DNA of 64,000 bases from Rhizobium mongolense subsp. loessense (lineage in GTDB: Bacteria; Pseudomonadota; Alphaproteobacteria; Rhizobiales; Rhizobiaceae). Every line of letters begins with the position of its first letter. The stretch's first letter is position 1. A program made the translations under genes and the position numbers. This document shows, one piece after another, positions 34,303-43,422 of this stretch. Under the pieces are notes generated by a model. That model searched no databases. It saw only the letters and a list, made by a program, of their open reading frames with translations, and was not told the origin of the DNA. The stretch is taken from the NCBI RefSeq assembly GCF_900099775.1, contig NZ_FMTM01000011.1, positions 90,939-154,938 on the forward strand, read 5' to 3'.

Positions 34303-35085
34303 TCAAATCCGCCTTGCTTCATCGGCTGTCAGCGCGTGCTCTCGCGTGCCAGACACGATGATCTCGAGAACTTCATGCTCGTCGGTATTCTTAATGTAGC
34401 GGTCGCCCACATACTCGCCGCGCTTCAGCACCATGACGCGGTCGCCCACGGCGAAAATGTCGACGAGGCGATGCGAAATGATGATCTGGGCAACCCCCTG
34501 CTTCTTTAACTCCAACATGGTTTCGAGCAGGCGCTCGGTCGCCATCACGGAAAGGTTGGCTGTCGGCTCGTCGAGGACCACGACGCGCGGACCAAAGGAA
34601 ATCGCGCGGGCAATCGCGACCGATTGCTGGCGGCCACCCGACAGGCTTTCGACCTTCTGATAGACCGAGTTCACGTCGACCTTGAGCCGTTTCAGCACTT
34701 TGTCAGCTTCCGCATACATCTTGCGGCGATTGACGAAAGGACCTTTGAGCGGCCAGCGGCCAAGGAAGATGTTCTGACCGACATCCATGTTACCGCACAG
34801 CGCGAAGTCCTGGTAGATCATCTCGATGCCGACATCCCGGCTTTCGTGCGGGCTCTTAAAGTGCACCGGTTGTCCGGCAACAAGGATCTCACCGGCATCG
34901 CGCTGATAGGCGCCGGTCAGGATCTTCATGAGCGTCGATTTGCCGGCCGAGTTGTCACCGACCAGGCCAAGTATCTCGCCGGGATAAAGCACGAGATCGA
35001 CCTTGCGGAGTGCCTGCACCGCCCCGAAAGCTTTTTCGATACGCCGCATTTCCACGATCGGTTCGGGTTGTGCTGCGTCAACCAT
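34303..35085 (-). CDS. CUT2-family sugar ABC transporter ATP-binding protein, single domain
   Basis: This 260-residue ATPase has Walker A GDNSAGKST, signature LSGGRQQ, and Walker B VVVLDEPTAN. Unlike RbsA/XylG (about 500 residues, two ATPase domains), it has one domain, as in the rhizobial fructose transporter subunit FrcA, which it resembles. It energises uptake through the fused permease encoded just upstream. ATG 35085 overlaps the permease stop by 8 bases; an upstream in-frame start at 35118 would add 11 residues of no family value. The sugar is not determined by sequence. Confidence 0.9.
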   Translation of the reverse strand: MVDAAQPEPIVEMRRIEKAFGAVQALRKVDLVLYPGEILGLVGDNSAGKSTLMKILTGAYQRDAGEILVAGQPVHFKSPHESRDVGIEMIYQDFALCGNMDVGQNIFLGRWPLKGPFVNRRKMYAEADKVLKRLKVDVNSVYQKVESLSGGRQQSVAIARAISFGPRVVVLDEPTANLSVMATERLLETMLELKKQGVAQIIISHRLVDIFAVGDRVMVLKRGEYVGDRYIKNTDEHEVLEIIVSGTREHALTADEARRI

Positions 35086-37330
35086 GGGCGATTTCCCGAC
35101 CCTTGTGCCCTCGTGCAAGGCTGGCTCGCAGAGATCCGAAAACCTTGGCCTGGCGCACCCATATGTCGATCAGCACCGCGACGATCAAGATGAGGCCGAT
35201 GAAGACGTTGATCCAATGCTGCGGCATGCTGAATCCCTGGACGTTGAGCTGCATCAGTGCCCGCACGAGCGTAATCACGGCCGCGCCTGCGAGAGCGCCG
35301 ATCATCGTGCCGTAGCCGCCGAAGATCGAGCCGCCGCCTATGATGACGGAAGCGATGGCATCAAGCTCGCGGAACTGCCCGGCAACCGGGTTGAAGCTTC
35401 GAAAATAGGCGACGTTGATGATCCCGGCCATGCCCGCACAAAGTGCCGCCAGCATGAGGGCGACGAAACGCACCTGGTCGGTGTTGATGCCGGCATAGGC
35501 GGCGGCGCGGATGTTGCCGCCGGTGGCACGGAGCTTGTGTCCGAACGGCATGTAAGCGAGTACGACGCCAGCCATCAGCGCGACGAAAAACATCCAGATC
35601 GTCTGGACGCTGACGACCTCGGCCACCGTGCGTAGGATGCCGGGCGGTAGCGAGATGAGGAAATGGAGGAGGATGTCATTCACCTTGCGGCCGAGCAGAT
35701 TGTAGCCCTCCGGCCAGCCGGCCAGTTGCTGTCCGGCTACGAACCAGGCAGCCAGACCGCGGGCGATATAGTACATGCCAAGTGTGGCGATAAACGCCGG
35801 CAACTTGAACCCGACCGTCACGACGGCATTGACGAAACCTGCGGCCATTCCCGCAAGAAGGCCCATCGCAATCGCAGTGAATGGATCGGCGCCGAGGACT
35901 TTCAAGAAGTAGGCAGCCGTACTCCCGGCAAGGGCAAGGACCGATCCGACGGAGAGGTCGATGTCGCCCGCGGCAATCACATAAGTGAGCCCGATCGCGA
36001 TCAGCGCCAACTCGGTATAGTTGAGCAGGATCGCGAAGCTATTCGACAGGTTCCACCAGTAATCAGGCCTGAGCGCGACACCCGTTAACCACAGCAAGAC
36101 AGCCAGGATGATGGCAAGCGAATCCCGCCGGCCAACAAACCTCCCGAAGGTGGTCGTCGACATCGCCGTGTCCGTTGCCATGGCGCCTTTGGTCTGAACG
36201 CCCTCGAGCGCGACGCCGCCGATCTCATAGGCGGGCGGCGGCGGCTTGCCGCGGAGCCACGCCCAGAAACGCGCTGCAACCTGGCGCCGAATGAGGTGGG
36301 GTTCAATCAGCACCGCGATGACGAGAAGGAGCCCAAGAAAGACCGGGACCGCACCGACCGGTAACGAGAATATCGCGTTGACCGTGATTTCCTCATCGCC
36401 GATCTTGACCGTGCGCGTGATCGGCCAGCCCTCGCGCAGCACCTTGTCGAGAAGGACAACCAGCAGTGCGCCAAGGCACGACCCGGCCACGCGGCCACGG
36501 CCGCCGAGGATGGAGGCGCCCCCGATAATCACTGCGGCGATGACGGTCAGCTCGCCGCTCACACCGTAAAGCGGCGTCACGCCCTTATCCTGCGCGGCCG
36601 ACATCAGGCCGGCGAGCGTCGCGCAGAGCGAGGAGATCAGGTAGGCCCGGATACGCACCCAGTTCGTCGGTATGCCGGCATAAACCGCTGCCTGCTCATT
36701 GCCTCCTGTTGCGAAAGTCTCGTAGCCCCACCGCGTCTTGGCCAACACAAGGGCGCCGATCACTGCGACGACGGCGAAGATCGCAATCTGGTTGTTGAAG
36801 CCAAAAACATTTGTTTCACCGAGGTGGAAGAACAACGGATAGTCTTTCGCCTTGCCGGGATAATAGATCGCCTGGCCGTGCGTGAGTGCAAGGACGAAGC
36901 CGCGGCCAATAAAAAGAACCGTCAGTGTGGCAATGAACGCGGGTACTTTCAGGACCGTGACCAGCAGGCCGTTCGCGAGACCGATCACAACACCTAACGT
37001 CATACAGAGGATTATCGCTGTCAGGACGTTGAGATCGAGTACGTTGGACGCGAACAGCCGAGCAAAAACGACCGCGACCAGGCCATAGGTTGAGCCGACC
37101 GAGAGATCGAGATCCTTGTTGACAATGACGAAGGTCATTCCGACTGCGATGATGGCCACCCGGGAAGTGTCGCGAAGCAGGGCATGGAACGCCTCCGCCG
37201 ATCCGAAGAAGGCGGGATTGACGATAGCGCCCCCGAGATAGAGGAGCACGAGCAAGCCCACAAGCCCCGCCTCCCAGCCGCCAATCAGTTGGGATGGTAC
37301 GCGCTCGTGCCGGGTCGCGTTAGGCTCCAT
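35078..37330 (-). CDS. CUT2-family sugar ABC permease, two permease domains fused
   Basis: At 750 residues this is twice the usual RbsC/FrcC length. Residues about 20-345 and 405-735 are each a full permease with the family motif (VNKDLDLSVGSTYGL in the first, AAGDIDLSVGSVLALAG in the second), the inner FIATL segment and the IIGGASILGG / IIGGGSIFGG loop. A basic, Pro-rich cytoplasmic linker (residues about 350-400) joins them. The two halves could form the whole transmembrane channel from one chain. The gene follows the binding-protein gene by 79 bases. Confidence 0.92.
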   Translation of the reverse strand: MEPNATRHERVPSQLIGGWEAGLVGLLVLLYLGGAIVNPAFFGSAEAFHALLRDTSRVAIIAVGMTFVIVNKDLDLSVGSTYGLVAVVFARLFASNVLDLNVLTAIILCMTLGVVIGLANGLLVTVLKVPAFIATLTVLFIGRGFVLALTHGQAIYYPGKAKDYPLFFHLGETNVFGFNNQIAIFAVVAVIGALVLAKTRWGYETFATGGNEQAAVYAGIPTNWVRIRAYLISSLCATLAGLMSAAQDKGVTPLYGVSGELTVIAAVIIGGASILGGRGRVAGSCLGALLVVLLDKVLREGWPITRTVKIGDEEITVNAIFSLPVGAVPVFLGLLLVIAVLIEPHLIRRQVAARFWAWLRGKPPPPAYEIGGVALEGVQTKGAMATDTAMSTTTFGRFVGRRDSLAIILAVLLWLTGVALRPDYWWNLSNSFAILLNYTELALIAIGLTYVIAAGDIDLSVGSVLALAGSTAAYFLKVLGADPFTAIAMGLLAGMAAGFVNAVVTVGFKLPAFIATLGMYYIARGLAAWFVAGQQLAGWPEGYNLLGRKVNDILLHFLISLPPGILRTVAEVVSVQTIWMFFVALMAGVVLAYMPFGHKLRATGGNIRAAAYAGINTDQVRFVALMLAALCAGMAGIINVAYFRSFNPVAGQFRELDAIASVIIGGGSIFGGYGTMIGALAGAAVITLVRALMQLNVQGFSMPQHWINVFIGLILIVAVLIDIWVRQAKVFGSLRASLARGHKGREIAHG

Positions 37331-37356
37331 AAGCTTGTTCTATCCGGCTTTCGCAT

Positions 37357-37386
37357 GCTGCGGGCAGAGCTCTCGTCTCCCGCAGC
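37357..37386 (-). terminator. Hairpin between sugar-binding protein and permease genes
   Basis: GCTGCGGG (37357-37364) pairs with CCCGCAGC (37379-37386) across a 14-base loop, just after the binding-protein stop. No T-run follows on the minus strand, so it more likely protects or partially terminates the upstream message, raising binding-protein yield, than ends the operon. Confidence 0.5.
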
Positions 37387-37409
37387 GATTGTGAACCTTG
37401 CCTGCGACG

Positions 37410-38492
37410 TCAATTCTCGAAGCGCTTGCCAACATTTGCGACAGTCTCCTTGGTCACGAGCTGGGCGCGCGTGTCGAGATTGGCGGCCGCGATACCGCGA
37501 TCGATCTGCAGATAGAGTTGCATGACCGGCCAGAAGCCTTGCAGGAATGGTTGCTGACCAAGCGCGCCGGTCAGGTCGCCGCTTTTCAACGCATCCTGCT
37601 GGGCGGGACCGAGGTCGAATCCATAGGCGCAGATCTTGCCCGTCATGCCGGTCTGGGCGACGGCCTTGGCAAGGGCCGGCGTGAATACGTTGTTCCCGGC
37701 AAAGGCGCCAACCACGTCGCCGCGCGATTCAAACAGCGTGACGATTCCGTTCACCGGATCATTCGGGTTGGTGTCGATGCCGGTGTTCTCCGGTCCTGCA
37801 TCGACTTTGAAGTTCTCCAGCTTGCCCGCATCCTTGAGGCCTTTGACGATCGCGTTGAAAGCCGATGTCACGCGATTGTTCACCTCGATGTTGCCCATCG
37901 CAGTCGACGAAGGCAGCACGATCGACCCCTTCTCGATACCTTTATCCGCCAAGCACTTCACGAGTGCCTCGCCGGCAATTGCAGCAGCAGACGCGTCCTG
38001 GCCGGTATGGCTGAGCTTACTGCGGTTGAGAATGGTCCCGTCGAAGGAATTTGTGGTGGCAACCGGGATACCTTTCGCCTCGGCGGCTTTGACGATGTCG
38101 TTGTAGGCGCCAGCCTGCGGCGTTGTCATGATCAGCCCGTCGATCGTCGGGTCCTGCACGATCTGGTTCAGGATTTCGATCTCGCGGGCGGGGTCATCGG
38201 TCGGCGATTCAGAGCCGAGCAGCAGGACCTTGGCGCCGATCAGATTGCCGGCAACCGTCGCGCCGACATAGACGGGGTCGAAGAATCCATTGCCAGCCGT
38301 GTGTGTTACAATTGCGAATGTCAGATGGCCGTCTGCCGAATGGAAATCCTTCGTGCCGGCAGCCTCCTTTGCGGCTTCATCGAAATTGTAGCCGCCAACC
38401 GCTTTCTCGACGCTGCCCGATTGCGCGAAGGCATACGAGACGCCAAGCGATACCACTGCGGTCGATACCGCGAGCAAAATAATTCGCCTCAT
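37410..38492 (-). CDS. CUT2-family periplasmic sugar-binding protein
   Basis: The 360-residue protein has a signal peptide (MRRIILLAVSTAVVSLGVSYAFA) and a type I periplasmic-binding fold: LTFAIVTHTAGNGFFDPVYVGA, EIEILNQIVQDPTIDGLIMTT, AEAKGIPVATTNSFDG, then a hinge region FAGNNVFTPALAKAV and KICAYGFDLGPAQQDALKSG. It delivers sugar to the fused permease. It resembles the FrcB/RbsB group; the sugar cannot be read from sequence. GGGAGGA lies 7 bases before ATG 38492. It heads the transport operon. Confidence 0.92.
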   Translation of the reverse strand: MRRIILLAVSTAVVSLGVSYAFAQSGSVEKAVGGYNFDEAAKEAAGTKDFHSADGHLTFAIVTHTAGNGFFDPVYVGATVAGNLIGAKVLLLGSESPTDDPAREIEILNQIVQDPTIDGLIMTTPQAGAYNDIVKAAEAKGIPVATTNSFDGTILNRSKLSHTGQDASAAAIAGEALVKCLADKGIEKGSIVLPSSTAMGNIEVNNRVTSAFNAIVKGLKDAGKLENFKVDAGPENTGIDTNPNDPVNGIVTLFESRGDVVGAFAGNNVFTPALAKAVAQTGMTGKICAYGFDLGPAQQDALKSGDLTGALGQQPFLQGFWPVMQLYLQIDRGIAAANLDTRAQLVTKETVANVGKRFEN

Positions 38493-38856
38493 GATTGGTC
38501 CTCCCTTACCAGGATCGGAAACCATTCGAGCGCACTTATTGAGTTGTTCGAATGCTCCCCTCCCCATATTTTCTAATATTCTAATATGCGGCGCAATCCC
38601 CGCGGAAGTAAATGGCGAACTCACCGCATTGGCGAATTTATTCAATCTCGAAGCGAGTCCGGTCACCGGATTGAGAGAAACGGGTGTGAACCCGCCGCTT
38701 GCGGACAATTACCGGGGCTCGCGGTATCTGAAGCGACGTCGTCAGGGGTCTCCGGCTCATCGAGCAGGTTCGCAGATTGCAAGAGGCAACCCGTCGGCAG
38801 CCCTAATTTGCCATCAGTGTGCTGACAAAGGCTGGACGACCTCTTATGAATTGCGC
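38493..38856. other. Divergent promoter region of the sugar transporter and hydrolase genes
   Basis: This 364-base gap has no convincing gene. It contains TTCTAATATTCTAATATG (around 38571-38588), an AT-rich direct repeat of TTCTAATA within an otherwise GC-rich stretch, placed where the transporter promoter should be. The rightward frame is open through much of the gap, but it lacks family resemblance. Confidence 0.45.
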
Positions 38857-39498
38857 ATGCAAAACGACTTTCTGATAAACGGCCCCGACGACGCCGAGTT
38901 TACGGTCCTGCTTGCTCATGGCGCCGGCGGGGCGATGGATTCGCCGTCGATGACGGCTGCGGCCGAGGCTCTGGCAGCCATCGGCCTTCGCGTCGCCAGG
39001 TTCGAATTTGCCTATATGGCGGCAAGGCGAACCTCCGAAGGCCGCAAGCCGCCGCCGCGCGCCGACAAGCTCATTGCAGAATATGGTGCCGCAATCGAGC
39101 GGCTCGGCGTGCGCAGTCCTTTGATCATCGGCGGAAAATCGATGGGCGGCCGCGTTGCCAGCATGATTGCCGATGATCTTTTCGCCAAAGGCAAGATCGC
39201 CGGCCTCATCTGCCTCGGTTATCCGTTCCACCCGCCTGGCAAGCCCGAAGAGCTCCGCACAAAGCATCTCGAAACGCTGATGACGCCGGCGCTGATTGTC
39301 CAGGGAACGCGAGACGTGTTCGGCACTCGGCAGGAGGTCCAAAGCTACAAGATGTCCAACAAAATTGAACTCGTTTGGCTTGAAGACGGCGATCATGATC
39401 TGACGCCGAGAAAGAAGATATCGGGCTTCTCACTGGCAGATCATCTGGCAAGCATGGCAGAGGCCGTCAAAACCTGGGCGTCTTCGCTGGCACCATAG
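38857..39498 (+). CDS. Alpha/beta-hydrolase-fold enzyme (COG3571 type)
   Basis: This 213-residue protein has an alpha/beta hydrolase pattern: TVLLAHGAGGAMDSPSM (oxyanion region), nucleophile elbow GGKSMGGR with Ser in G-K-S-M-G, acid residue in VQGTRDVFG and His in DGDHDLTP. The length fits the short COG3571 family of predicted hydrolases with unknown substrates. No signal peptide is visible, so it is cytoplasmic. ATG 38857 was chosen because family similarity begins there; the SD is weak. The gene stands alone and is convergent with the AraC gene. Confidence 0.78.
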   Translation: MQNDFLINGPDDAEFTVLLAHGAGGAMDSPSMTAAAEALAAIGLRVARFEFAYMAARRTSEGRKPPPRADKLIAEYGAAIERLGVRSPLIIGGKSMGGRVASMIADDLFAKGKIAGLICLGYPFHPPGKPEELRTKHLETLMTPALIVQGTRDVFGTRQEVQSYKMSNKIELVWLEDGDHDLTPRKKISGFSLADHLASMAEAVKTWASSLAP

Positions 39499-39794
39499 CC
39501 GCGATGTGCTTGAGCGGCAACACACCGTCGCGGGCGTCAGGCGATATACGCATAGCGAATCCACTATACGGAACCCGCAGCAAAGTGGACATTGAATTGT
39601 CGAGCCTGGGCATAGCGCATTGATGTCGAGCATTCGGCCGGGCAGGTTTTGGAGGTGAATGCGGCGGTCATGACGGCCGCCAGCATGAGCATCGGCCGCC
39701 CATCGACCACCCCTATCTCGATGGGCGGTCCCCCGCAGAACACCCGGTCATAATTTTCCGATGGCCGGCAAAGTGACCCGAGCTGTCATCCGCT

Positions 39795-40778
39795 CTAGCC
39801 TTTTGTAAACCGGCGCGTCTCCGTCGGCATTTCGCCGAAGGTTTCCCGGTAAAGGATGGAGAAGCGCCCCACATGCGTAAATCCCCATTGCCGAGCGATA
39901 TCGGAGATGGAGACCCCATCCTGACGGCCGAGAAGAAGATCTTTTCGGGCACCCTCCAAACGAAGTTGGCGGAGATAGTTCAAGGGTGTCGTATTCTTGA
40001 ACTGCTTGAATGCCGCCTGAAGGGCACGGGCGCTGACTCCCGCATCGCGCGCGATCTCATCGACGCTTACCGCAGTTGCAATGTTGGCCATCATATAGTC
40101 GATCGCGCGCTTCATCTGTCGCGGCATCGCAGGCGAGACGGGGCGTTCCAGCAAAGCCGAATAGCGATGCGGTACGTTTTCGAGGAGCGCGACCATGATC
40201 GTGCGGAAGAAGAATTCCGTGGAACGTGCCGAGATGGTGCCCGCCGGTTCGCTGATCAGACTATCCCACAGCAACTGGGCCATCGCGGCGAGTTTCGCAC
40301 CCGCACCCGAACGGGCATCGTACTCGGCAAAGAGTTCGATATCGTGAATGACCGGTGAACCGAGAAGTTCGCTCAGTTGGCGGGTAACCGACTGGCGACT
40401 GAAAGCTATACCAATATGACTGCGATCGCTATGCAGCCGCAGCAGATTGGCCTTTGACAGGTCGGCGGCCAGAAGCGTGCCAGGCGCGGACGTCAACTGA
40501 TGCCCGTCTCCGCCCATTTCCATCGCACCCGTTATTGGCACATAAAGCGCGTAGGCGTCCGGCGGCTCCGAGAAATTGACCTCCATGCCCGATTGGCAAA
40601 GCCCCGACCAGATGTCGAATTCTCCAACGGAGAAATGGGTGTCTTCCACCGATATCGTACGACTTCGGTCGATCGGGCTAACCCGAACCGGCTTCAAAGT
40701 ATTGGCATAGTGCTCACGCAATTCGTCAACATCGGCGTCGAAGATGCAAAAACGGGAAGCGTGCAGGTTGCCCGTCAT
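39795..40778 (-). CDS. AraC-family transcriptional regulator
   Basis: This is a 327-residue regulator with an AraC-binding-like N-terminal domain (about 1-200) and a C-terminal double HTH (MKRAIDYMMANIATAVSVDEIARDAGVSARALQAAFKQ; DISIARQWGFTHVGRFSILYRETFGEMP-type second helix). The N-terminal part resembles the AraC_binding_2 group that regulates catabolic oxygenase genes. No adjacent co-oriented metabolic gene reveals its target. Paired CATTAGT repeats lie about 160 bases upstream. Confidence 0.88.
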   Translation of the reverse strand: MTGNLHASRFCIFDADVDELREHYANTLKPVRVSPIDRSRTISVEDTHFSVGEFDIWSGLCQSGMEVNFSEPPDAYALYVPITGAMEMGGDGHQLTSAPGTLLAADLSKANLLRLHSDRSHIGIAFSRQSVTRQLSELLGSPVIHDIELFAEYDARSGAGAKLAAMAQLLWDSLISEPAGTISARSTEFFFRTIMVALLENVPHRYSALLERPVSPAMPRQMKRAIDYMMANIATAVSVDEIARDAGVSARALQAAFKQFKNTTPLNYLRQLRLEGARKDLLLGRQDGVSISDIARQWGFTHVGRFSILYRETFGEMPTETRRFTKG

Positions 40779-41112
40779 GGCCTAGACTGCTCCGGAACAA
40801 CGCAGGCCGTCGCGCCGGCTGTATAAGATGAGGCGACGCTTTGATCGAGGCAGCACGGCCGCGCCGTGCAGAGATTCACGAAGAATGCGCCACTCTCCCC
40901 GGTTGACAAGTCCTCCTCCGACCTGTGCGGCTTCGCATGCATTAGTATTACTTTATGCACACATTAGTGTCTTCGTAAATGTCTAAGGAATCAACTCATA
41001 TCCAGAGAACGAACAGAATATCCGCTGCGCGCGTGGGATTGTCGTTTGAGCAGGCCTTGAAGGATGGGGTGAAAGCGCAAGACCCGTACCGCAACGATCA
41101 TTTGAACGAGAA
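40779..41112. other. Intergenic stretch between AraC regulator and chemoreceptor genes
   Basis: About 330 bases without a convincing gene. A short rightward frame at 40979-41236 runs across the terminator at 41113 and into the chemoreceptor end, which argues against it being real. The stretch holds the upstream region of the AraC gene and the CATTAGT repeats. Confidence 0.5.
40940..40968. promoter_or_regulatory. Direct CATTAGT repeats upstream of the AraC regulator
   Basis: CATTAGT occurs at 40940-40946 and 40962-40968, 22 bases apart, close to the two-helical-turn spacing at which AraC-family dimers bind direct repeats. The segment is AT-rich. Autoregulation is a possibility only. Confidence 0.28.
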
Positions 41113-41136
41113 AAGGCCCGCAAAAACGCGGGCCTT
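41113..41136 (-). terminator. Rho-independent terminator of the chemoreceptor gene
   Basis: AAGGCCCGC (41113-41121) pairs with GCGGGCCTT (41128-41136) over a 6-base loop. Read on the minus strand the stem is followed by TTCTCG after the CCTT end, giving a short T-rich run. It lies 32 bases after the chemoreceptor stop. Confidence 0.75.
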
Positions 41137-41167
41137 GAACGTCACCTCAGGCACGTGGCTAGGATTG

Positions 41168-43129
41168 TCAAAATTCTTCCCAGTCCGCCGACACAGCAGC
41201 CGCTGCCTGGGTCTTTCCACCGGTGAACGCGGATGAAATTTTGCGAATCATGGCAGCAGGCGCTGAGGGTCTCGGCAGGGAGGCGGGGCCTGCTTGACGC
41301 ACGGCCACCGACTTTGCACCGTCGAAACGGAACTTTGCCAGCTGAGCTGAAAGCGCTGCTGCTTCAGCTGCCAGTTTTTGGCCGGCGGCCGACGTCTCCT
41401 CGACCATAGCAGCGTTCTGCTGGGTCGATTGATCCATCGCATTGACGGCATTGTTGATTTCCCGCAGAGCCGTCGACTGCTCCTTTGCCGATTCAACGAT
41501 CGAATCGACATGACGGTTGATCTCCTGCACTTCCAGGACGATTTCCGTCAGAGCCTTACCTGTTTCGTCAACGAGCGCCACACCGGAGCGCACCTGTTCG
41601 GCGGACGTGTGGATCAATTGCTTGATTTCCTTGGCGGCCCTGGCGGAGCGCTGCGCCAATTCCCGCACTTCCTGTGCCACCACGGCAAAACCCTTGCCTG
41701 CCTCGCCCGCACGGGCCGCTTCAACGCCCGCATTGAGCGCCAAGAGATTCGTCTGGAAGGCGATTTCGTCGATGACGCTGATGATGTTGTTGATTTCGCT
41801 GGACGAACTTTCGATTTGTCCCATCGCAAGGACGGCGCGCTTGACGACGTCGCCCGACCGCTCGGCATTCTGCCGGGTTTTGGCAACAACCGTGCGCGCT
41901 TCTTCAGCGCGTGCGGTCGAGCCATTAACGGTTGCTGTAATCTCGTCCAGCGCGGCTGCTGTTTCTTCGAGGGAGGCAGCCTGCTGCTCCGTGCGGCGAG
42001 CAAGGTCATTGGAGGCCGTGCTGATTTCGGCTGCACCAGCGTCGATCGAGAACGCGTTGCCGCCGATTGCCTTCAAGGACGACTGCAGCTTGTCGGCGGA
42101 ATTGTTGAAATTTATGCGCAGCGTGTCGAGCGCTGGACCGAATGGCCGGACGAGTCGGAAGGCGAGATCGCCGTCGGCCATTGCTTCAAGTGCCTGACCC
42201 AATTGCGCAACGGCATCGTTTGTTTCTGTTGCGGCAGCCTCACGCTCCCTGGCGGCGCCTTCGAGCTGCTCGCGTTCTGCAGTGGCGCGTCTCGCGTCGG
42301 TTTCGGCCCGGTGCGCAGCCTGTGCACTGAGCGCGTCGCGCACGGCGCCGACGGCGCGCGCAAGATCACCGATCTCGTCGCGGCGTGCATCGAGCTTGGA
42401 ATCGGCTGCGACCCCCTCTCCGCCAGCCATGTGCTGCAGTGCCGATTGCAACTTTGCGATCGGTCTCGTAATCGAGCGACTTGCGAAAAAGGCCGCGACG
42501 ATCGCCAATATGATGGCGCCGGCCAGTGAGCCGAACGCCAAAGTCTGGAAACCGCTGGCGGACTGACGAACGTCGCCGCCGACCTTCTGGTTCAGGGTCT
42601 CCTGGTAATCGATGAATTTGTTGATTGCGCCGAGCCAGGCGACGAACAGCGGACGGGCCTGTTCGAGCAGGATTTTCTTTGCCTGCGCTCCATCGCCTTT
42701 TACCTGCAGGTCGATAATCTGGGTAACGAGAGGATTGGTTTTCGATTGGATGTCGGCAATCTCAGCAAGGATTGTCCTTTCTTCGGCCGAGGCGCCCGCC
42801 GGCGAAGACACCATCTCCGCCATTTTTTTCTCGTTGACGGCATAGGCTTCGGCCAGTTTCGCAATCAGTTCCACCGCAGCCTGCCGGTCTGCAGTAGCGT
42901 CGACCAGGGTAACATCCCGGATTGCGATAGCCCGGTCGTGCACGCTGCCGCGGTAATTGATGGCAAAGCGCTGCTTGACGCTGTTGACGTCGTTGATCTG
43001 GCTAAGATCGCGATTGATGGTGTTGACCTCGGTCACCGAATACTGGGTCAGCGCCAGCATCAGGAGAAGGAGGAAACCGAAGCCGATCCCCAGGCGTGTT
43101 CCAATTCGAAAGCGGGTCATTTTCCTCAT
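41168..43129 (-). CDS. Methyl-accepting chemotaxis protein with CheR-docking tail
   Basis: This 653-residue transmembrane receptor has a first membrane helix (about 12-30), a periplasmic four-helix-bundle-type sensor of about 165 residues, and a second helix (FGSLAGAIILAIVAAFFAS). A HAMP domain and a cytoplasmic signalling domain with the hairpin tip EIAFQTNLLALNAGVEAARAGEAGKGFAVVA follow. It ends in DWEEF, matching the C-terminal pentapeptide that tethers the methyltransferase CheR. The ligand is unknown. I chose ATG 43129; ATG 43120 is equally possible and the longer frame from 43177 lacks an SD. Confidence 0.93.
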   Translation of the reverse strand: MRKMTRFRIGTRLGIGFGFLLLLMLALTQYSVTEVNTINRDLSQINDVNSVKQRFAINYRGSVHDRAIAIRDVTLVDATADRQAAVELIAKLAEAYAVNEKKMAEMVSSPAGASAEERTILAEIADIQSKTNPLVTQIIDLQVKGDGAQAKKILLEQARPLFVAWLGAINKFIDYQETLNQKVGGDVRQSASGFQTLAFGSLAGAIILAIVAAFFASRSITRPIAKLQSALQHMAGGEGVAADSKLDARRDEIGDLARAVGAVRDALSAQAAHRAETDARRATAEREQLEGAAREREAAATETNDAVAQLGQALEAMADGDLAFRLVRPFGPALDTLRINFNNSADKLQSSLKAIGGNAFSIDAGAAEISTASNDLARRTEQQAASLEETAAALDEITATVNGSTARAEEARTVVAKTRQNAERSGDVVKRAVLAMGQIESSSSEINNIISVIDEIAFQTNLLALNAGVEAARAGEAGKGFAVVAQEVRELAQRSARAAKEIKQLIHTSAEQVRSGVALVDETGKALTEIVLEVQEINRHVDSIVESAKEQSTALREINNAVNAMDQSTQQNAAMVEETSAAGQKLAAEAAALSAQLAKFRFDGAKSVAVRQAGPASLPRPSAPAAMIRKISSAFTGGKTQAAAAVSADWEEF

Positions 43130-43422
43130 CAGTATTTCCAGTCTGAATGTGGCATTTGATATATAAGTAAAATTCACTACAAATCTTAAATAACATTGAA
43201 GTATCCAGAAAACGAAATTCTGTCCTTCAAACGACCGGTCATAATACAGTCTATGGCGATAGGGCCGTTACAAAATACAACGGCAAGTTATACATTCCGA
43301 GCTAGAGGCTCCCGGCGCTCCATCGGAGCTTTCGATAGCGCCATCGTTTTTCTCCGTTTTCTTTGTCTGGCCTACTTTGCCAATTTCTCGGCTGCGGAAT
43401 CATCTGCAGGAGAATGAAAGAC

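Noticed and set aside
33922..34509. A 195-codon plus-strand frame overlapping the ABC ATPase end
   Set aside because: It runs antisense through the conserved end of the ATPase and has no motif or ribosome site.
37398..38576. A 392-codon plus-strand frame opposite the sugar-binding protein
   Set aside because: The minus strand has a signal peptide and complete binding fold; this is a shadow frame.
40979..41236. An 85-codon plus-strand frame between the AraC and chemoreceptor genes
   Set aside because: It passes through a clear terminator hairpin and into the chemoreceptor coding end; composition is not protein-like.
41378..42529. A 383-codon plus-strand frame opposite the chemoreceptor
   Set aside because: It mirrors the conserved signalling domain on the other strand and matches no protein family.
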